Below are positions 1 to 8,052 of a stretch of DNA of 64,000 nucleotides, piece by piece (position 1 is the stretch's first letter; every line of letters starts with the position of its first letter). The notes below the pieces were generated by a model. That model searched no databases. It was given only the letters and a program-made list of their open reading frames with translations, and was not told the origin of the DNA. Position numbers and translations under genes: made by a program. Origin of the DNA: Sphingosinicella sp942492965 (GTDB taxonomy: Bacteria; Pseudomonadota; Alphaproteobacteria; Sphingomonadales; Sphingomonadaceae); contig OW818656.1 of the NCBI GenBank assembly GCA_942492965.1, positions 2,418,001 to 2,482,000 of the forward strand. Direction: 5' to 3'.

Positions 1-233
1 AGGCGTTCCAGTGTGGCCAGCCGTTCGCGCACGTCTTCCATCTGGGTGATCAGCGCGGCGTTCTCAGCGGCGAGACGGCGGGTTTCGAGTTCACGTTCGA
101 AGCTGAACACCGGCGTTTCGGGGGACGCTTCGGCCGGTTCGCTCGCCGCATAGCGCCGGCTGCAAACGTGCACCAGCCACATGCCGGCGGCTCCGACGAG
201 GAGACCGATCAGAAATCCGACTTCGGCAGGCAT
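1..233 (-). CDS. Small membrane-anchored coiled-coil protein, partial (end of psp operon)
   Basis: Reading leftward from ATG at 231-233 the frame stays open to the window edge, so the C-terminus is missing. The N-terminus (MPAEVGFLIGLLVGAAGMWL) is a single hydrophobic segment, followed by a short polar linker and a heptad-like stretch rich in Glu, Arg and Leu that looks like a coiled coil. A good ribosome site (AGGGGG) lies about 10 bases upstream. It follows pspC by 28 bases and is probably the last or next-to-last gene of the phage-shock operon, so an envelope-stress role at the inner membrane is inferred from position only. I do not recognise the family. Confidence 0.6.
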   Translation of the reverse strand, partial: MPAEVGFLIGLLVGAAGMWLVHVCSRRYAASEPAEASPETPVFSFERELETRRLAAENAALITQMEDVRERLATLER

Positions 234-261
234 GGTCCACATTCCCCCTGTGTTGGTCGTG

Positions 262-642
262 CTAGCGTAGGCTTTCGATCTCGTCGGCGAGCCGGGTGTT
301 CTGCGATGTGTAGTGCCGCTCCACGTGAGCAAGGCGGCGGTCGATATCGCGGAAGCTGGCGTGAACGTCGCGGATCGAACGGCTCGGCGCGAGGCGCACC
401 TTCTGCCAGAACTTCTGGTCGGCGACGCTTTCGCCGTAGAATTCGGAGGGCTTGTCCTGTGCCATCCAGCCGATGACGAGATATGCGATGGGGATAAACG
501 GCCCGGCCGCGAACAGCGTCATCAGCACCGCACCCACGCGCCACCAGAGCACGTCGACGCCCGTGAAATCCGCGAGCCCGGCGCAGACGCCCAGCCACTT
601 CTTTTCGCGCTTGTTGAGGTAGAATTTGGTGCGGCTGGACAT
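262..642 (-). CDS. pspC: PspC-domain envelope stress protein
   Basis: 126 aa. The N-terminal part (FYLNKREKKWLGVCAGLADFTG, then a hydrophobic stretch) is a classic PspC domain: a basic patch, a VCAGLA-type motif and membrane segments around residues 35-65. The second half is charged and helical, ending in a possible coiled coil. PspC works at the inner membrane with PspB and binds PspA under envelope stress in the enterobacterial system. The start chosen is the Met at 642, because the upstream in-frame extension is low-complexity and overlaps the neighbouring gene. It is the longer of two PspC-type genes in the operon. Confidence 0.85.
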   Translation of the reverse strand: MSSRTKFYLNKREKKWLGVCAGLADFTGVDVLWWRVGAVLMTLFAAGPFIPIAYLVIGWMAQDKPSEFYGESVADQKFWQKVRLAPSRSIRDVHASFRDIDRRLAHVERHYTSQNTRLADEIESLR

Positions 643-667
643 CGGTGCCTCCCGTGTTCGGATCGTA

Positions 668-859
668 TCAGGCGTCGTGGGTGCGCGGCTGGGCGAGCCA
701 GGCGATGAGCAGGTAGATGATCGGCAGGATGCCGAACCCGACGATGGTGCCGACGACGGCGCCAAGCCGCCACCACAGCGCATCGGTCCTGGTCATTTTT
801 GCGAAGCCGGCGCAGACGCCGAGGAAGATGGCGTTTCTCTTGTCGAGTGCGAAGCTCAT
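668..859 (-). CDS. Short PspC-domain protein
   Basis: 63 aa, essentially only a PspC domain. It carries the basic start (MSFALDKRNAIFLGVCAGFAK) and a hydrophobic C-terminal half that probably forms one or two membrane segments. It overlaps the pspB stop by 4 bases (ATGA) and is followed after 25 bases by the longer pspC. It lacks the extended charged tail of the 126-aa paralogue. It may be a partner or modulator in the PspA/PspB/PspC membrane complex; that function is inferred from family and operon context. Confidence 0.8.
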   Translation of the reverse strand: MSFALDKRNAIFLGVCAGFAKMTRTDALWWRLGAVVGTIVGFGILPIIYLLIAWLAQPRTHDA

Positions 860-1146
860 TTCATCCTCCTGATTTCCGCAGTGCGTGTGTCTTCAAGGCG
901 CTCGCCGACCGGGCTTCCCGCGGCGATGTGGCGCCAGTTGGGGTTGTCGACCGACATGATGCGCTCGATCGTCTGCAGCCGGTCTTCAAGGCGAAGCGCC
1001 GCCTGGTGAAGGTCGTCGAGCATCCGCTCGTCCTCGATCGAAAGGCTGCGGTTCTGCTTGGATTTCATCCGGTAGTGCAGGAACAGCCAGGGCATACCGA
1101 TGAAAATGGCGAGGATCGCGATAAGCGGGACGATAGCTTCGGCCAT
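856..1146 (-). CDS. pspB: Phage shock protein PspB
   Basis: 96 aa. One N-terminal transmembrane helix (AIVPLIAILAIFIGMPWLFLHY) is followed by a basic turn and a soluble coiled-coil region with LEDRLQTIERI, the PspB pattern. PspB acts with PspC as the inner-membrane sensor that relieves PspA inhibition of PspF in enterobacteria. It starts 3 bases after the pspA stop and overlaps the following short pspC gene by 4 bases, indicating tight cotranscription. The C-terminal tail beyond the coiled coil is a little longer than in E. coli PspB. Confidence 0.88.
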   Translation of the reverse strand: MAEAIVPLIAILAIFIGMPWLFLHYRMKSKQNRSLSIEDERMLDDLHQAALRLEDRLQTIERIMSVDNPNWRHIAAGSPVGERLEDTRTAEIRRMK

Positions 1147-1149
1147 GGA

Positions 1150-1821
1150 TCAACCCTCCTGCTTCTGGGCCATTCTGCTCTTCAGCGCGGCAAGCTCGGC
1201 TTCGACGGCGTCGTCGGTGCGCAGATCGGCGATCTGCATCTCCAGGCTGCGCGTCTCACCGAGCGCGAGCGCGTCCACCTGGCCTTCGGCGTAGTCGACG
1301 CGGCGTTCCAGCACCTCGAAGCGCGAAAAGGCCTCGTCCACCTTCGGGCCGCGCAGCAGGCTGCGCATCCGCACCCGGTTGTTCGCCGTCTCAAGCCGCG
1401 ACAGCAGCGCCGATTGGCGTGTGCGTGCCTCGCGAAGCTTGCTTTCCAGCTTCTGGATGTCGCCTTCGTAGTGGGAGAGCTGCTCGTCGAGCAGATCGAC
1501 CTCGGCCTGCAGCTGGGCGCCGCTGCCGCTCATCTTCTGCTTTTCGAGCAGCGCCGCCTTGGCAAGATCCTCGCGGCCCTTGGACAGCGCCAGTTCAGCC
1601 TTCTCGGCCCACGTCGCCTGCGCCTGATCCAGTTTCATGATTGTGCGGCGCATTTCCTTCTGGTCGGCGATGGTGCGGGCGGCGGATGCGCGGACTTCCA
1701 CGAGCGTCTCTTCCATCTCCATGATGATCATGCGGATCATCTTCGCCGGATCTTCGGCGCGGTCGAGAAGGTCGGTGACGTTTGCGGCGATGATGTCGCG
1801 CGTCCTCGAGAAAATGCCCAT
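1150..1821 (-). CDS. pspA: Phage shock protein A (ESCRT-III-like membrane stress protein)
   Basis: 223 aa, the usual length of PspA/IM30 proteins. It begins MGIFSRTRDIIAANVTDLLDRAEDP, the amphipathic membrane-binding helix typical of PspA, followed by the conserved MIRMIIMEMEETLVEVR segment and long coiled coils to the end. PspA binds stressed inner membrane, supports proton-motive force and, in the paradigm, inhibits PspF. A Shine-Dalgarno AGGAG precedes the ATG. It is the first large gene behind the sigma-54 promoter, after a 57-aa small gene. Confidence 0.95.
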   Translation of the reverse strand: MGIFSRTRDIIAANVTDLLDRAEDPAKMIRMIIMEMEETLVEVRASAARTIADQKEMRRTIMKLDQAQATWAEKAELALSKGREDLAKAALLEKQKMSGSGAQLQAEVDLLDEQLSHYEGDIQKLESKLREARTRQSALLSRLETANNRVRMRSLLRGPKVDEAFSRFEVLERRVDYAEGQVDALALGETRSLEMQIADLRTDDAVEAELAALKSRMAQKQEG

Positions 1822-1908
1822 CTGGTCGGAACTCCTGAAGTTGAAGGTGGCGGCCGGAGCGGGAGGGGACTGGGGGATCCGCTCCGGCCGCTGGACGCTG
1901 CGGACCGA

Positions 1909-2082
1909 TCAGTAAACGATCGCGCTCGTCGAAACCGGCATGATCTGGACCTGGCCGAGCTTGGCGGGGGCTTCGGCGCGGGCGGGGCCCGCTGCGGCGA
2001 AGAGGAAGACCGAGCTGACCGCGACGGCACCGACGGTGCAGAAGAGGGTCCGGAAAACGTTGCTGTTGGCCTGCGTAAGCAT
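1909..2082 (-). CDS. 57-aa exported small protein, first gene of the psp operon
   Basis: A short frame from ATG at 2080-2082 to TGA at 1909-1911. A perfect AGGAGG ribosome site sits 5 bases before the ATG, better than that of pspA. The peptide has a signal-peptide-like core (LFCTVGAVAVSSVFLFAAAGPARAEA) with a plausible Ala-x-Ala cleavage site, leaving a mature tail of about 20 residues rich in Ala, Val and Ile. It lies about 40 bases downstream of the predicted sigma-54 start site and 87 bases before pspA. Function is unknown; position implies it is induced with the phage-shock response. Alternatively it could be a leader peptide. Confidence 0.6.
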   Translation of the reverse strand: MLTQANSNVFRTLFCTVGAVAVSSVFLFAAAGPARAEAPAKLGQVQIMPVSTSAIVY

Positions 2083-2131
2083 TGATGCCTCCTGTGTTGA
2101 ACTGTTGCTTCAAATCCGTTGCCCGATGTTC

Positions 2132-2148
2132 AGCAAGGGCCGTGCCAA
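2132..2148 (-). promoter_or_regulatory. Sigma-54 (RpoN) promoter of the psp operon
   Basis: Read on the minus strand the sequence is TTGGCACGGCCCTTGCT, a near-exact match to the RpoN consensus TGGCACG-N4-TTGCW, with the GG and GC dinucleotides correctly spaced. It points at the psp genes. The predicted transcript start is near 2121, about 40 bases before the 57-aa gene. PspF, encoded divergently, is the expected activator. Confidence 0.88.
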
Positions 2149-2210
2149 TTTTTCTGGCACGGCATAGATTCTTTGTTTTCAATATCTTACACGAAGCCTG
2201 GCCGGAAAGT

Positions 2211-2257
2211 GGTGAAAATCACCTATGCGCATATTGCAAAAAATTGGGAAATTTTGC
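2211..2257. promoter_or_regulatory. Candidate PspF upstream activating sequences
   Basis: Two dyads lie in an AT-rich stretch: GGTGA-AAA-TCACC at 2211-2223 and GCAAAA-N10-TTTTGC at 2236-2257. Relative to the predicted psp start near 2121 they fall about 90-136 bases upstream, where enhancer-binding proteins normally bind. They also sit directly before pspF, so bound PspF could repress its own gene. The assignment is by position; no PspF consensus was tested. Confidence 0.4.
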
Positions 2258-2269
2258 TAAATATTGGCA

Positions 2270-3310
2270 ATGAAGGACTCAGCGACTCTCGTCGGCCAAT
2301 CGACCGAACTGCTCGACGCGATCGAGCGGGCCAGCCTTGCCGCCGCGCTCAACCGCCCCGTGCTCGTCATCGGCGAGCGCGGGACGGGTAAGGAGATGGT
2401 CGCGGAGCGTTTGCACCGCCTCAGTCTGCGATGGGACGAGCCGTTCATCCCGATGAACTGTGCGGCGATGTCCGAGAACCTGATCGATGCCGAACTCTTC
2501 GGCTACGAGGCCGGTGCCTTCACCGGTGCGACCTCGGCCAGGCGCGGACGGTTTGAGGAGGCGGACGGCGGCACATTGTTCCTCGACGAGGTTGGTACAC
2601 TGTCCTCCGCCGCGCAGGAGCGCCTGCTGCGCGTCGTCGAATATGGCGAGCTGACGCGCCTCGGCGCGAACCGGCCGCTCACTGTCGATGTGCGCATCGT
2701 AGGCGCCACCAACGAGGATCTGCCCGCGCTCGTCGAGAAGGGTCGTTTCCGCGCCGACCTGCTCGACCGGCTGTCGTTCGAGGTGATCACGCTGCCGCCG
2801 CTGCGCGCGCGGTCCGACGATATCATGGAGCTGGCGAACCATTTCGCGCGCCGCATGTCTGTCGAGCTTGGCTGGCCGGACTTTCCGGGCTTCAGCCGCG
2901 AGGTGCGCCAGCAGCTGCGCGCTTACGAATGGCCCGGCAACGTCCGCGAGCTGAAGAACGTCGTGGAACGCGCGCTCTACCGCTGGGGCGATCCGGCGAC
3001 GCCCATCGGTGCGCTCCAGTTCGATCCGTTCGACTCCCCGTGGCGGCCGAAGCGATCGATCGTGATGGCGGGCGCGGAGGCGGTGAAGGCGCCGGTGGCG
3101 GAACCGGCGGCGGCGGCCGCCGCCGAGCAGCGCGCCGCGGTCAGCGATCTGCGCGCCGCCGTGGCGGAATATGAGCGGGACATTCTTGTCCGCACGCTCG
3201 AAACCTGCCGCTACAACCAGCGCACCGCCGCAGAGGCGCTCGCGGTCACTTACGATCAGCTCAGGCACTGCCTGCGTCGTCACGGCTTGCTCCGGGCTGC
3301 GACATCCTGA
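2270..3310 (+). CDS. pspF: PspF, sigma-54-dependent activator of the psp operon
   Basis: 346 aa from ATG 2270; a TTG two codons upstream is also possible. AAA+ domain over residues 8-240 with Walker A GERGTGKE (35-42), the sigma-54-contacting GAFTGA loop (82-87) and Walker B LFLDE (103-107). There is no N-terminal receiver domain, as expected for PspF. An Ala-rich linker near residues 265-290 leads to a C-terminal Fis-type helix-turn-helix (RTAAEALAVTYDQLRHCLRR). It is divergent from pspA, with the sigma-54 promoter and putative enhancer sites between them. It is predicted to drive the operon when PspA inhibition is released. Confidence 0.93.
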   Translation: MKDSATLVGQSTELLDAIERASLAAALNRPVLVIGERGTGKEMVAERLHRLSLRWDEPFIPMNCAAMSENLIDAELFGYEAGAFTGATSARRGRFEEADGGTLFLDEVGTLSSAAQERLLRVVEYGELTRLGANRPLTVDVRIVGATNEDLPALVEKGRFRADLLDRLSFEVITLPPLRARSDDIMELANHFARRMSVELGWPDFPGFSREVRQQLRAYEWPGNVRELKNVVERALYRWGDPATPIGALQFDPFDSPWRPKRSIVMAGAEAVKAPVAEPAAAAAAEQRAAVSDLRAAVAEYERDILVRTLETCRYNQRTAAEALAVTYDQLRHCLRRHGLLRAATS

Positions 3311-3394
3311 CCCACGCGGCGTCGGATTTCGGCGCAACCTTCGGGCGCCGCTCCGCGTTGTCGAACAAACATCCCGACATCACGAGGAGTGAAG

Positions 3395-3985
3395 ATGCCC
3401 ATCGAATTTCCGCCCCTGCCGTTCGCCCAGGACGCGCTTGAGCCGCACATGTCCGCCAGAACGCTCGATTTTCATCACGGCAAGCATCACAAGGCCTATG
3501 TAGACAAGGCCAACGCAGCGATCGCCGGCACGCCGCTCGATGGCAAGCCGGTGGAGGAGATTGTCCGCGCCGCGAAGGCGAAAGGCGACCAGTCGCTCTT
3601 CAACAATGCGGCGCAGGCCTGGAACCACACGTTTTTCTGGAATTCGTTGTCGCCGAAGCCCGTCGGGCCAGAGGGCAAACTGAAAGATCTTATCGACTCG
3701 GCGTTTGGCGGCCTCTCCAAGTTCAACGAGGATTTCAAGGCTGAAGCGACCGGGCATTTCGGGAGCGGGTGGGCCTGGCTGTGTCAGGACGGGGACGGGC
3801 TCAGGATCATTTCAACGCACGACGCCGATTCCGCGCTCGTCCACGAGGGGCTCAATCCGCTCATCACGCTCGATGTTTGGGAACATGCCTATTATCTGGA
3901 TTACCAGAATGCCCGGCCCGACTTCGTAGACGTTTTCTTAACCAATACGATAAACTGGTCTTTTGCTGCGACCAATCTTCGTTGA
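3395..3985 (+). CDS. sodB: Superoxide dismutase (Fe type)
   Basis: 196 aa cytoplasmic enzyme converting superoxide to peroxide and oxygen. Metal ligands are visible as His27 (in FHHGKHH), His78 (in AWNHTFFW), Asp160 and His164 (in DVWEHAYYLDY). Gln74 in NNAAQAW and the FGSGWAWL segment favour iron over manganese. The ATG at 3395 is chosen over the upstream GTG at 3389 because AGGAG directly precedes it and the GTG lies inside that ribosome site. It stands alone 84 bases after pspF. The following spacer is AT-rich. Confidence 0.95.
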   Translation: MPIEFPPLPFAQDALEPHMSARTLDFHHGKHHKAYVDKANAAIAGTPLDGKPVEEIVRAAKAKGDQSLFNNAAQAWNHTFFWNSLSPKPVGPEGKLKDLIDSAFGGLSKFNEDFKAEATGHFGSGWAWLCQDGDGLRIISTHDADSALVHEGLNPLITLDVWEHAYYLDYQNARPDFVDVFLTNTINWSFAATNLR

Positions 3986-4065
3986 TGAAATGTTGAGCCC
4001 AAAAGTAAACAAAGGGCTAACCAATATTTCGACTCCGTAATTACAATCACTTCGCCCTTCTTAAC

Positions 4066-4092
4066 CATCAAAGTGTCGCACGGCACTTGATG
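4066..4092. other. Imperfect hairpin in the AT-rich spacer after sodB
   Basis: CATCAAAGTG and GCACTTGATG can pair around a short loop with one bulged A. The 191-base spacer from sodB to the next gene is clearly AT-richer than its surroundings and has no good reading frame. The hairpin could end sodB transcription, but there is no clean U-tract, so this is weak. Confidence 0.3.
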
Positions 4093-4176
4093 TATTAGGT
4101 ATTTGTTTAGAGTTGAGGCCCAAGAATTCCCTCAAATCCGCGATTTTGCGGTCACAACGAGGGGTCGTTGGGGTCA

Positions 4177-6219
4177 ATGAACATTTATTCTGCTGGGCGT
4201 CTGCGCGGCCGAGGCCAGCCTGTGGCTTTCATCTCCGCGTTCATTCTTCTGTCGGCCTGCGGCGGCGGCAGTTCCGGTGGCACGCAAACCGATACGGGGA
4301 GCCCGACGCCCCCTGCATCGGTGACGCCATCGGACCCGTCTCCGACTCCCACACCGACGCCAACGCCAACGCCGACTCCCACACCGACGCCCACTCCCAC
4401 TCCCACTCCCACTCCCACTCCCACTCCCACTCCCACTCCCACTCCCACTCCCACTCCCACTCCCACTCCCACCCCGACGCCGACGCCGACGCCCACACCG
4501 ACGCCTCCGCCGGCTGATGCGACGATGCCCTCGGGGCCGGTCACGGTATCCGTGGCAGGCACGCGACTTTCCGCGACGGCGATCGACACGATCACCACGC
4601 CGACCGGCACCTGGCCCGTCAGCGATCTCGGTCCCGTCAGCGGTGGCCGCGCCTATCTGTTCGGTCTTGCAAGCCGCCCGACATGGTGGAGCGTCTGCAT
4701 CGTCCGCTATGCCGTGCCGAGCGACACCTCCGTCGGCGAACGCAGCTATTCGCTGTCCGTCAGCGGTGTCGAAACGTCTCTCTCCGTGCTGAACGGCAGC
4801 ATGAAGTGCATCGACAACGGCGAGCCGATCGCCCCCTCGATGGACCGCCTCCGCGCGGCGGTCACCGCGAAACGCGTGCTGCCTTATTCGAGCACGGCCT
4901 TCGCGGGCTGGGCGAAATCGCCCACGCTGGCGACGGATCGCACCGCCGAGAACAAGATCGGCTACGTTCCGGGGCGCATCTACGGCAAATCCGGCATGAA
5001 CAATGCGATCGCCTACGCCGTCACCGGCGCGGGTGGCGAATACGGATCGTCACGCGGGTTCATTTCCGGCGACGACGCCGTGATGATCGCAGCGGCGCTC
5101 GCGGGCAACACCGCTGTGTTCAACGCCGCCGCCGAGCAGAACCGCGTCCAGACGCTTTACGGCCTCAGCCTGCCGAACCTCGCGATCTGGTCCGAAAACC
5201 ATAATCTGCTGCGTGACCCGCAGATTCCGCTCAGCGGCGACAACGCTTACGTCAACGAGGGTGTCAGCACGAAGTTCGACAACTTCGGTAACGAAGGCGA
5301 ATGGTGCGCGCCTGCCGAATATAGCTGGTTGAGCCAAATTTCCGCGATCGCAGGCACGTGTTATTCCCATGCGCGGGATGAGGCGCACCTGTTCAACCAT
5401 GGCTATGCGTACTGGCTGGCCACGGGCGATCCGCGTGCGGCGATCCTGCAACAGGCGATTGCCGCCTATGCGCTCGCGAGCGTCTATCAAGGTGCTTACA
5501 GCGACGGCCGCTACCGCTCGCGGTTCGGCTATCAGAGAAACACGATGAACGTATGGACGGCCGCTTGGAAACTGCAGGATGTGGCCGAGAACGCGAGCAG
5601 TTCCAACGGCAGCATGATCTGGCCCAAGGCCCGCGCACAGAAAATGGTGGACGACGTCATTGCGGATTGGAAGACGCAGCTTGCAGCCATGGATGCCGGC
5701 ACTAGCGTCTATCAGCGATCGTCTTCGATTTTCCGAGGGGTCGATATCAACGAGGATACTGCGTACTCGAACTTCATGATCCAGCTTTACGGGCCCGAAG
5801 CAGCCTATCTGTGGGCATCGAGAGGTGAGCCTGCGATGTTGAAGCGCATTGCGGAGAACATGGTCGTCCGTTTCGGCCGTATCGGCGGAACCCGCGGCGT
5901 ATATGGTAAAGGCTCGGGCTCGGGCTTCAAGATTCTGGAGGGTACAGTGATGCCCTACACCGATGTCGACAGCTTCGTCGCTTGGACGAACGACGGCAAC
6001 ACGCTGCCAGCTGACAGTTTCGAGGGTGCGGCGCAACATACGGTGCAGCGTGCGTACTGGTCGTTGAAACTTGCGAAGGATGCCGTAAGCCGTGGCTGGA
6101 TGAGCGCTGTTCCCGGTCTTGACGACGCCATCCTGAAGATGGAGGCAGCGCGTTCGAAGGCTGCGCCTACCAACGATACGGGCGTTGTCGGTTGGAAGCA
6201 CGCGGGGGTCAATTTCTAG
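4177..6219 (+). CDS. Exported lipoprotein with Pro-Thr repeat stalk and large conserved domain of unknown function
   Basis: 680 aa from ATG 4177, with GAGGGG upstream. The signal peptide ends in a lipobox (LLSAC, Cys28), then a Gly/Ser spacer and a run of Pro-Thr dipeptides over roughly residues 52-111 that would act as a stiff surface stalk. The remaining 550 or so residues match the next protein along their whole length. Shared landmarks include GSMKC, DNGEPIAPSMDRLR, TLYGLSLPNL, DEAHLFNHGYAYWLATGDPR (from residue 401), NFMIQ-YGPEAAYLWAS and VVGWKHAGV. The Tyr/Trp-rich helical ATGDP segment recalls alpha/alpha-toroid carbohydrate enzymes, but that is only a resemblance. I do not recognise the family. 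Confidence 0.8.
   Translation: MNIYSAGRLRGRGQPVAFISAFILLSACGGGSSGGTQTDTGSPTPPASVTPSDPSPTPTPTPTPTPTPTPTPTPTPTPTPTPTPTPTPTPTPTPTPTPTPTPTPTPTPTPPPADATMPSGPVTVSVAGTRLSATAIDTITTPTGTWPVSDLGPVSGGRAYLFGLASRPTWWSVCIVRYAVPSDTSVGERSYSLSVSGVETSLSVLNGSMKCIDNGEPIAPSMDRLRAAVTAKRVLPYSSTAFAGWAKSPTLATDRTAENKIGYVPGRIYGKSGMNNAIAYAVTGAGGEYGSSRGFISGDDAVMIAAALAGNTAVFNAAAEQNRVQTLYGLSLPNLAIWSENHNLLRDPQIPLSGDNAYVNEGVSTKFDNFGNEGEWCAPAEYSWLSQISAIAGTCYSHARDEAHLFNHGYAYWLATGDPRAAILQQAIAAYALASVYQGAYSDGRYRSRFGYQRNTMNVWTAAWKLQDVAENASSSNGSMIWPKARAQKMVDDVIADWKTQLAAMDAGTSVYQRSSSIFRGVDINEDTAYSNFMIQLYGPEAAYLWASRGEPAMLKRIAENMVVRFGRIGGTRGVYGKGSGSGFKILEGTVMPYTDVDSFVAWTNDGNTLPADSFEGAAQHTVQRAYWSLKLAKDAVSRGWMSAVPGLDDAILKMEAARSKAAPTNDTGVVGWKHAGVNF
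4391..4470 (+). repeat. Hexanucleotide microsatellite (CCCACT)n inside the lipoprotein gene
   Basis: About 13 uninterrupted copies of the 6-base unit CCCACT encode alternating Pro-Thr. They are flanked by further Pro-Thr codons written with mixed third bases (CCGACG, CCAACG). The homogeneous core within a degenerate flank is what replication slippage produces. Because the unit is 6 bases, length changes keep the frame and simply lengthen or shorten the stalk. Confidence 0.9.
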
Positions 6220-6273
6220 ACTCCGGGGCTGTGGCACCTTGTCCGGTACGGGGCAAGATGCCACACGTTTCCT

Positions 6274-8052
6274 ATGAGGTTTTCTCGACGTCTTTTTGTC
6301 GATCTCGGGCGACTGCTGTTGGCGGCCCTTGCGGGGGGGCTGATCTCCGGTGGGGCGCTGGCCTTTCCTGCAACGATTGCGATCGATGGCAAACGTCTTG
6401 CGTTGAGGCCGCTCGACGTGCTTCGCACTCCCACAGGGGAATGGCCCGTGACCGATCTTGGGCGCGTTGGCGACCTGCGCATCTATCTCTTCACCTATCG
6501 GCAGAAGCCCGAATGGTATTCACTGTGCATTCTCCGGGCGCCGCGCGAAGGCGCCATTGACGAAAGCCGTCATTCGTTCACGCTCGACGGAGAAGCCATA
6601 TCGATTTCCGCGCTGCCGGGATCGATGAAATGTGCGGACAATGGCGAACCGGTGGCGCCGTCGATGGATCGGCTGCGTGATGCCGTGATCGCTAAACGTG
6701 TTCTGCCTTACAGTGAACGTGCTTTCGACCGCTTCGGTCCACGCCTGCGAACCCGCGGAAAGGACAATATTGATCACTATCGCCCTGATCGCATTTATGG
6801 GCGCTCGTCGTCCTTCAACGCGATCGGTATTGTTTCCGGGCAGGGGGGTGAGGCTGCGTCCTCACGAGGTTTTGTTTCTGAAACCGATGCGCGGATGATT
6901 GCTGCAGCGCTTGACCGCGACAGCAACGCTTTCAGCAGCGCTGCGAAGCGCGCACGTATTGAAACGCTTTATGGGCTTTCCTTGCCAAACCTGGTCATTT
7001 GGTCGGATCGGGGACATCAGATGCGCGATCCGCAGGTTCCGTTTCCGGGAGATCGCCCTTACACCAACGAAGGCGGGGCGAAGGGTGCGGATAGTTACAA
7101 GGAAGAGGGCAAGTGGACAGCGCCCGAGGACTATCCCTATCTCAACGAAATCAACGCCGAAGCGGGCAAAATCTACGCGCACGGCCGCGACGAGGCGCAC
7201 CTTTTCAATCATGGGTATGCGTACTGGCTTGCTACGGGCGATCCACGCGCGGCCCTTCTGCAACAAGCGATCATGGCCTATGCGCTTGCCAGTAACTATC
7301 GCCGCGCGCCCGGAAAATATCTGCCCCGTTTCGGGTATCAGCGCACTACGCTGAACCAGTTTTCGGCAATGTGGAAGTTGCGCGATGTGGCTGCAAATGT
7401 GGTGGCGCAACAGGGCAATATTTTCTGGCCAAGAACGCGTGCTGAAAAAATGAACACCGAGATGTGGGCGGGATGGAAAGCGTCGATCAGACGCCTCGAT
7501 TTGTCACAGTCGGTTCAAGACCGCTCTGTTTCGATCTTTCGCGGCATCGATAGCAATGACGACAACGCCTATTCGAACTTCATGATCCAGATTTATGGGC
7601 CGGAAGCTGCCTATCTTTGGGCGTCGGCGGGAGAGCCGGTACTTTTGATGCGGATAGCGGAAAATTTCGTGCTTCGGTTCGGTGAGATCGGCGGCGCTCG
7701 CGGTGTTTACGGTACAGGCTCAGGGAGCGGGTTTCCGATACTTGTTAAGGGTCAAATGCCGTATCGAGATCGCGCTTCGTTCGTCAGTTGGGTCAATACC
7801 AACAGTACGAAATCCGCCGATAGTTTTGACGGCGCGAGTCCGCATACCGTGATGCGTGGATACTGGGCCCTGCGCCTTGCGCGCGATGCGCGTGATCGTG
7901 GATGGCTTCGGCCGGTTGCAGGTCTTGATGAGGCCATACGCAAAACCGAACAAGCCGGTCGTGCAACGAAGGCTTGGCGCTATCCTGGCATTCTTGGCTG
8001 GAAACATGCCGGGGTTGATTTCAGTGGCGCCGGAGCGCCACGAGCTCCATGA
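6274..8052 (+). CDS. Exported protein of unknown function, paralogue of the preceding lipoprotein
   Basis: 592 aa. The N-terminus (two Arg, a hydrophobic LLLAALAGGLISGGALA core, then FPAT) is a plain signal peptide without lipobox or Pro-Thr stalk, so the product is probably periplasmic or secreted. The body is collinear with the upstream lipoprotein: the same GSMKC, DNGEPVAPSMDRLR, DEAHLFNHGYAYW (from residue 306), YGPEAAYLWAS, GVYGTGSGSGF and LGWKHAGV blocks. A tandem duplication is the simplest explanation. The stop overlaps the ATG of an acyltransferase gene by 4 bases, so the two are translationally coupled. Function unknown; a role with acylated surface glycans is only a guess. Confidence 0.8.
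   Translation: MRFSRRLFVDLGRLLLAALAGGLISGGALAFPATIAIDGKRLALRPLDVLRTPTGEWPVTDLGRVGDLRIYLFTYRQKPEWYSLCILRAPREGAIDESRHSFTLDGEAISISALPGSMKCADNGEPVAPSMDRLRDAVIAKRVLPYSERAFDRFGPRLRTRGKDNIDHYRPDRIYGRSSSFNAIGIVSGQGGEAASSRGFVSETDARMIAAALDRDSNAFSSAAKRARIETLYGLSLPNLVIWSDRGHQMRDPQVPFPGDRPYTNEGGAKGADSYKEEGKWTAPEDYPYLNEINAEAGKIYAHGRDEAHLFNHGYAYWLATGDPRAALLQQAIMAYALASNYRRAPGKYLPRFGYQRTTLNQFSAMWKLRDVAANVVAQQGNIFWPRTRAEKMNTEMWAGWKASIRRLDLSQSVQDRSVSIFRGIDSNDDNAYSNFMIQIYGPEAAYLWASAGEPVLLMRIAENFVLRFGEIGGARGVYGTGSGSGFPILVKGQMPYRDRASFVSWVNTNSTKSADSFDGASPHTVMRGYWALRLARDARDRGWLRPVAGLDEAIRKTEQAGRATKAWRYPGILGWKHAGVDFSGAGAPRAP

Noticed and set aside
2142..2169. Second, plus-strand sigma-54 promoter for pspF
   Set aside because: TGGCAC at 2155-2160 gives a -24 element and an inverted repeat with the psp site. 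The required TTGC at the -12 position is absent (AGAT instead).
4185..4610. Minus-strand Val-Gly repeat frame
   Set aside because: It is the antisense reading of the Pro-Thr microsatellite in the lipoprotein gene, with no ribosome site or family similarity.
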